From Acrasis kona (Eukaryota > Heterolobosea > Eutetramitea > Acrasida > Acrasidae): a DNA stretch of 44,589 nt. The notes beneath the pieces are model-generated. The model had not been told where the DNA came from. It saw nothing but the letters and a program-made list of their open reading frames with translations, and did no database searches. Where the stretch lies: positions 1 through 44,589 of the forward strand of contig JAOPGA020001698.1 in assembly GCA_026419775.2 (NCBI GenBank), in the 5' to 3' direction. The position numbers were made by a program, and so were the translations under genes. Shown in pieces: positions 39,658 to 44,589 of the stretch. Position 1 is the first letter of the stretch. Every line of letters begins with the position of its first letter.

Positions 39658-40131
39658 TTACCACCTTTTGTGCATTGGTGTCTTTTCGAACTTCTGATAG
39701 ATATGACATATCCTCTTGATATTCAAATTCTCTACTATCGCAAGTTCGTCAATTGGAATTTGCTCGTGACGGGTGGCTCTGTCAATTCTATAAAGTAGAT
39801 TTGTATCTAGATCTAGACTGACGCGGAAGGTGGCTCGTTCTCTTAGGAATAGGTCGTTGATTGTATAGGAGATGTACTTCTTGTGACTGATATCAGCTTT
39901 CTTATATCGCTCAATTTCATCATACAGTGCCATGTGCTGATCCAACTTATTTATCGTACAGAACATTAAGAACTGGTCCTTCTTACTCTTTGAGGATTGT
40001 ATTTTATCCATGATTAATAACTCGTCTACTGTACACATTGGTATTTCTTCGGGGGATAGGACGGCGAAAGCCTCTCTGTCGTCAATGCTTGATCTTCTTA
40101 CCATGGACCTTAGTGCGGATAGGATAGTCAT
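39658..40131 (-). CDS. Stand-alone RGS-domain protein (likely)
   Basis: 157 aa from the ATG at 40131 (MTILSALRSMVRRSS); the frame runs 99 nt further upstream only to a TTG. Residues about 28-135 fit the RGS fold: DQFLMFCTINKLDQHMALYD (box 1 helix with the FxxFC-like pattern), EIERYKKAD, then KYISYTINDLFLRERATFRV and DLDTNLLYRIDRA (the late V-x-L-D helix). RGS proteins accelerate GTP hydrolysis by heterotrimeric G-alpha subunits. The match is divergent, and key contact residues cannot be confirmed by eye, so activity is uncertain. Confidence 0.6.
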   Translation of the reverse strand: MTILSALRSMVRRSSIDDREAFAVLSPEEIPMCTVDELLIMDKIQSSKSKKDQFLMFCTINKLDQHMALYDEIERYKKADISHKKYISYTINDLFLRERATFRVSLDLDTNLLYRIDRATRHEQIPIDELAIVENLNIKRICHIYQKFEKTPMHKRW

Positions 40132-40281
40132 GTTGTTGTTGTTGTGTTTTTTGTGGATGTCTCCAATAACCCGGACTCCGTTTAAAATAGGGGTTCTATT
40201 TTTGATATGACCAAAATAACAAAGCTTCAACTGTCAAATTAACCATATGTAGTGATATTAAAGATAGATTTCCCTTATTCA

Positions 40282-40465
40282 ATGACAATCGAAGTTCTCC
40301 AACGGTTGAAGACAAAGGTTGCAAAAATATTTCATACGTAAAAGATGCTTTCATTTAAATCTTCGCCTTACAGCAAATTATGTTGGCTTTTCGTAGGTTC
40401 GTAAATGATTGGGTCTGATCTAATGAACAAGACAACAACTGACAACCATATATTTGATTCAATAA
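40282..40465 (+). CDS. Possible three-exon microprotein
   Basis: Exons 40282-40337, 40374-40400 and 40432-40465 (introns 36 and 31 nt; GTAAAA...ACAG and GTAAAT...CTAAT...AAG) join in frame to 38 aa starting MTIEVLQRLKTKVAKIFHTK. An AATAAA-like signal follows at about 40467. The consistent joins argue for it, its small size and weak donors against. It is divergent from the RGS gene. Confidence 0.3.
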
Positions 40466-40840
40466 CAATAAAAGGGTGTTTGTTCTCGAAATTATACTAA
40501 CAAAGCCAAGCAGGCATCTCATCTATTTTTAGAAACATCGAAATTGAATTTAAATTATGTCACCCAACATTCTACTCGGAATAGCTCAATTTGTGTCGAT
40601 TTTGTTAACATGTTTTCTTAGTTTCTCCAAAAGTTCACTCGTTTTTGGACAGATGACCGACTGTCTTCAAATTTGGGTTTTCTCATTCAATGGTGTAAGG
40701 TTTCAACTTTTGTGGCCCTCTATGTTCAATATTGATTTTCTATCGTTCTTAATCACCTAAAATCTTTCGGTTCCTCTCACGAATGTGAATGTGTCTGCGA
40801 GCTATTTATTGTCCATTACAACAGTTTTGGAGGGAGATTG

Positions 40841-43116
40841 ATGGATCTGGGCATTGTTACTCCGTATGATGTATGCCTTGGATTTTTGATACAAATTCAT
40901 ACCTGCGATGGGGATTTGGACGACACAACGAGGATAAATTTATCATTTGTTTTACTGAACGAGATCGAATCAGGCTTTGGTGGTGTTGGTGATGATTCAC
41001 ACCCATACCAATCACTTTCATCATTTTGTGACAGTAGATTAAGAAACGATTTTTCAACAGAATCTTACGCAAGCATCAAACACAAGTTGAACCACCTGGT
41101 TAGTTTGAAATTCAATCACAATTAATTTAATTTCATAGTTTAAAGAAGTTAATTCTCCACATCAAGTCTTTGAGGTGTTTGATAAATTTAGATGCTTGAC
41201 CACAACAGAAACAACAAGGGAAAACAACTCCACCGCAATAGGCACAGTCAACAGAACTAGTGCATTTGGAATATTCCTCAGACGTATAGTGGTGCAGTTC
41301 AACATGTTATTTTTTGGCGGTGTCACAGATTTGTTTGACGCCATCATTAATTTCGTATCTGGACATTGCAATTCCCCAATCACCCAAGTTTTAAGCTCCA
41401 AGAGCGTCGAAATGTACATTGACAAACAAGTTCAAAAGCTACAACGTAAGTTTCATTCATGATTTTTTATTACAAAAAAAAACAATAGTAGAATCAAACT
41501 TTCCTCAGCTACCCACAGATCAACATATTCTAGAAGCATATACGAACGATCCAAGAATACATTATTTAAAGTACCTCAGGTGCGTCGGAAGAAGGGAGTG
41601 GAAATTAGCGGTTGACCACTTGTACAGATATTTTGATTATTCACAACAAGGAACGAAAAAAAGTTTCATGGCCGCAGACTATGCAGCAATCAACCTGGCC
41701 GCCCTTCACTTTCAATTCGGTCATCACGAATCATCGCTACGATCCATACGTGAAAGCATTCGGATCGCACAATCAAAAAACGAACAAGAGTGTTTGGCCA
41801 TCTCATTAAGTTTCTTGTTTCGGTTGGCCGACGCCGATGGAATGAGACAACATGCAAAAGCGTTATCGGACAGATGCATCAAGAGAGCCACCGAACTAAA
41901 CCTTTCGGACTTACTTTCACAATCCATGGCATGGAGGTCAAAGGCATACTTGTTTGGTGATTTTGTTCCATCCGATGACGATAATCGTGTAAAGATGGAT
42001 CAAGTTTGGGATGACATTGGCGGGAGTGCACATGTATTGTTGGAAGACAACTCTAATAAAACACCTTCATTGTTGGCTAACGGCATGACTTGGCACGATA
42101 TAGGATGTCCGCAGATTAGTGCGGCCTATCATCAGTGTGCGTTTGTTAGTGCGGTGAGCGGCAGCGAGGATTCTTTGATTGCTTGTTGTAATATGGCTTA
42201 TCATAAATGTGAATATGAGGGAGATTATATAGCATCTCTTGAATTGCTCTTGAACATGCCGTGTGCGGTTGAGTTGTCCAACTCTAAACTCATGTGGACT
42301 AAAAGCGTAATTTCCATTTTGATTTGTTATCACATGAACACCAACTGTCTTGCCCACGTCGCAGTGTTGATTAAACAGTTGGAGCTGTCTGTAAATGACC
42401 ATCATGATAAGGGCATTGACGGAATCATGATGCAATGTCAAATTATGTACTGGCGTTCTTTGTTGTGCATAGAGGGTTGTAATTATGATGGGGCTGCTCT
42501 TTGGGCCAATAAATGTATAAAATTATGTGAGGATAATGATGCGACTGGATTGGTTGCAAAGTATTTGGTGTTGTTGTCTGACGTTTTTATGGATTGTTCG
42601 AGTCCTTCGTCTGCGATAAGTTATCTTAATAAAGGTGTTGCCATTAGCAAAGAAAATAGCCAAGAACAACACTTGGCTTCTTGTTTGTTGCGTCTCTCCG
42701 AACTTGCAATCCGAACAGGTGACTTTGACGATTGTCATAGATACATGACACAAGTCAGTCAGTTTGTTAAGCAGAATGGGACCCCTTGTCAAAAATGTCA
42801 GTATCATCTGATTATGGCACAAGCTCACATGGAGCAAGGTAGTGATCCGGTATATGATCTAAAATCTGCCAGAGATGAGTGTGTAAGAGTACAAGACTTG
42901 AAGAGGTTAGAACAGTGTTTAATGTTGGAGGCAGAATACTATCATTCTAGAGATGATATTAGAAATAGAGATGGGGTTAGTGAAGAGTGCCTCCGGATAA
43001 GAAAGATAAGAGAAGAAAGATCTAATTTATGTTTCCTTAACGTCAGTAATGAGGCCATTTTAGACAAGTCAGTTTGGACGAAGGAGCAAATGAAATTTGT
43101 AATAAAAATAGTTTAA
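40841..43116 (+). CDS. APC5: Anaphase-promoting complex subunit 5
   Basis: Exons 40841-41098, 41139-41445 and 41489-43116 (introns 40 and 43 nt) give 730 aa, close to the human 755. The N-terminus MDLGIVTPYDVCLGFLIQ matches the APC5 VTPYKIAVLVLL helix. The middle has the APC5 hallmark block HYLKYLRCVGRREW then ADYAAINLAALHFQFGHHES, SLRSIRESIRIAQSKNEQEC, equivalent to the human AALNLAALHCRFGHY-type repeat. The rest is TPR superhelix. APC5 is a platform subunit of the cyclosome ubiquitin ligase that drives mitotic exit. The stop codon is only 8 nt upstream of the next gene's ATG on the same strand. Confidence 0.9.
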
Positions 43117-43124
43117 AAATATAC

Positions 43125-43923
43125 ATGTCCTTTCGTGATGCATTCAGCAAGGATAAGCAAACTTCTGCGAGTAGCGATAGTGAACAGAAGAGGTTGACCG
43201 ATGAAGTTTCGGAGTATCTCAGATTAGCATACGGGCTGTTGAATCAAGTAGATGGACTTCGAAGAGAACTTTTAAACAATAGAATGTCCGAACTCAAAAA
43301 TCAAATGTACACTCTTTTATGATTTGCTCTCTTGACTGCAGTTAGAAAAAGAAGAAATGATAAATTATCAGACTACGTTCGAGAGATTTCTTCAAGATTG
43401 AAGAAGTTAGATGCTTTACTCTTAACAATAAACGTATAAACTATTATGAACCCTTTACTAATAATTTAATCAGGACGAACAGATGGAGGCACTCGTGGAC
43501 AAGTTAAAAAGTGAGTTTAGGAGGTTTACGAATAGAATGAAGTCAGTGCAAACTGAAGTCAGCCTCCAAATGTCAACTCCCATAACACCCTCTTCGCCGA
43601 GGATCGATGATGACGTAAACACAAAACAAATGCTTTTAAAGAAGCAAAAAGATGATGCAGTAACGTCTGAAATTGAAACCAACAACAAAATCATAATGGA
43701 AAGAAATAAGGACTTTGAACAAATTGAAGTTGATGTAAAGGACATTAATGGCATCATGACTGAATTAGGTTCTCTTATTAATAAACAAAAAGACAAGTTG
43801 GATTTAATTGAAGTCAACACTGTAGAATCTCAAGTTCTTGTTAAAACGGCTAACGTTGAATTGGAACAAAGTGATACCTGGCACAAGAAATTGTCAATAT
43901 CGAGTTTATTCGGATGGTTGTAA
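43125..43923 (+). CDS. Qa-SNARE (syntaxin-like) lacking a transmembrane anchor, three exons
   Basis: Exons 43125-43306, 43346-43433 and 43474-43923 (introns 39 and 40 nt) give 239 aa from MSFRDAFSKDKQT. An Habc-like helical N-terminus (LRLAYGLLNQVDGLRRELLN, KLSDYVREISSRLKKLDALL, MEALVDKLKSEFRRFTNRM) is followed by a SNARE motif about 155-215: RNKDFEQIEVDVKDINGIMT, ELGSLINKQKDKLDLIEVNT. The zero-layer Gln lies in NKQKDKLD, matching the Qa family (HEQGDVIDSIEAN type) of endosomal syntaxins. After WHKKLSISSLFGWL the frame stops, with no transmembrane helix or CaaX box, and AATAAA follows within 40 nt. It may be a soluble regulator or bind membranes otherwise. Confidence 0.8.
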
Positions 43924-44109
43924 TTATATGTTGTATTATTAGAGTATGTACCTTCAATAAATATTTCTTATTTTGTCATTGTTTTTCTGTGACGTTCAAC
44001 TTTCAGCATGAGATAACCTATTTGTCAATTATGTTCTATTTTCCATCCGCTCCACTCTCTATTGCGTCCACTTCTTAACACCAATGTTTACCGTTACAAA
44101 TTTTTAACC

Positions 44110-44403
44110 ATGAGGATATCAGGGTCGATAACAGCAGACAACAAAGTGATTTATAATTACACCGAAGAAGCGCAATCGATTCAAGATAACCAATCCCTTC
44201 TAGACTCAATTACTAAGCTTCGAGATGAGGCTTTAAGTGTGGTTGTTGAACTGGCCAAGAACGAAAAACCCGCCGTCAATAACAAAAGAAGTAATAAAAA
44301 TAATCAAGATGAAGATGAAGTCGACGATGACGGGAATGAGAATGGAGAAGACGATGATGTTGACGACGAACCTCAAACAAAAAAAACTAAAAACTCTGTC
44401 TAA
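44110..44403 (+). CDS. Small acidic protein, GON7-like (tentative)
   Basis: 97 aa from the ATG at 44110 (MRISGSITADNKVIYNY); the frame is open further upstream, where the reading MRPLLNTNV begins with a non-ATG codon. A predicted helix (LLDSITKLRDEALSVVVELA) is followed by a long acidic tail (QDEDEVDDDGNENGEDDDVD) and a basic TKKTK end. Size, helix position, acidic run and basic terminus recall GON7, the small disordered subunit of the KEOPS complex that makes t6A on tRNA. Such low-complexity similarity is weak evidence, so this is a hypothesis. No introns. Confidence 0.5.
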   Translation: MRISGSITADNKVIYNYTEEAQSIQDNQSLLDSITKLRDEALSVVVELAKNEKPAVNNKRSNKNNQDEDEVDDDGNENGEDDDVDDEPQTKKTKNSV

Positions 44404-44589
44404 CATTAGGCAGTCTAATTTAGATGCAGGACCAAACGACAATAGCTTTGGTAAATCGTTTCTTTATTATAATAAAATACTGATTGCCTCTTCACACGTC
44501 TGGCCTTTATTTAGAACAAAAAAGTATAAGACAAGTCATCTATGTTACATACAAATTCTTCTCGTTGGATAATATGTACTCAACAACTT

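Noticed and set aside
40557..40760. ORF MSPNILLGIAQFV... with a signal-like N-terminus upstream of APC5
   Set aside because: No join to the APC5 exons keeps the frame, the possible intron would be over 100 nt, and composition is not clearly coding.
43470..43820. 116-codon minus-strand ORF
   Set aside because: Antisense shadow of the SNARE exon; low-complexity Ser/Leu/Phe composition.

Overview
The window looks like a compact nuclear chromosome segment of a unicellular eukaryote, most likely a heterolobosean amoeba (Acrasis/Naegleria type). Reasons: AT-rich intergenic DNA; standard-code genes closely packed on both strands; spliceosomal GT-AG introns that are nearly all 34-43 nt long and can be placed from reading frame alone; and a PPR protein ending in a DYW-type cytidine-deaminase domain, a combination rare outside land plants but known in Heterolobosea. 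The taxonomic call is inference; no rRNA or tRNA gene was found to anchor it.

Layout. 1-8.7 kb: a MAP kinase with an unusual TNY activation motif, a cyclophilin, a GT61-type glycosyltransferase with a PSI-like Cys domain (all minus), two weak small ORFs, an XPR1/SYG1 phosphate exporter (plus) and a two-exon SMI1/KNR4-like protein (minus). 8.9-15.4 kb: a six-exon PIP5-kinase with an N-terminal neuronal-calcium-sensor-like EF-hand module, a small probably myristoylated protein, a six-exon protein of uncertain family, and a convergent BTB/KCTD-like gene whose stop codon interlocks with it. 15.5-21.9 kb: tiny amphipathic ORFs, a secreted Pro/Thr-rich Cys protein, a spliced helical-repeat protein starting 5 nt after the DYW-PPR gene, a hypothetical gene and a broken or multi-exon small gene. 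22-29 kb: a half-size ABCA transporter, an unknown basic protein and a large RasGEF. 29-32.8 kb: a gene-poor stretch with a decaying leucine-rich-repeat locus, an orphan ORF, two undetermined bases, a hairpin and a G-quadruplex motif. 32.8-44.6 kb: a CHASE receptor with a degenerate cyclase domain, a four-TM protein, an amino-acid transporter, a helical-repeat/PH protein, a stand-alone RGS protein, APC5, a Qa-SNARE without membrane anchor and a GON7-like acidic protein.

How they fit. There is no operon-like pathway, but the window is rich in signalling genes (MAPK, PIP5K, RasGEF, RGS, PH, CHASE receptor, BTB adaptor) plus trafficking and membrane transport, as expected of a motile, environment-sensing amoeba. 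I re-derived exon joins by hand: for most spliced genes the summed exon lengths are divisible by three and the translation continues recognisable domains across each junction. The most interesting items are the EF-hand-PIP5K fusion, the CHASE pseudo-cyclase receptor, the uniformly tiny introns, and two same-strand gene pairs separated by fewer than ten nucleotides.
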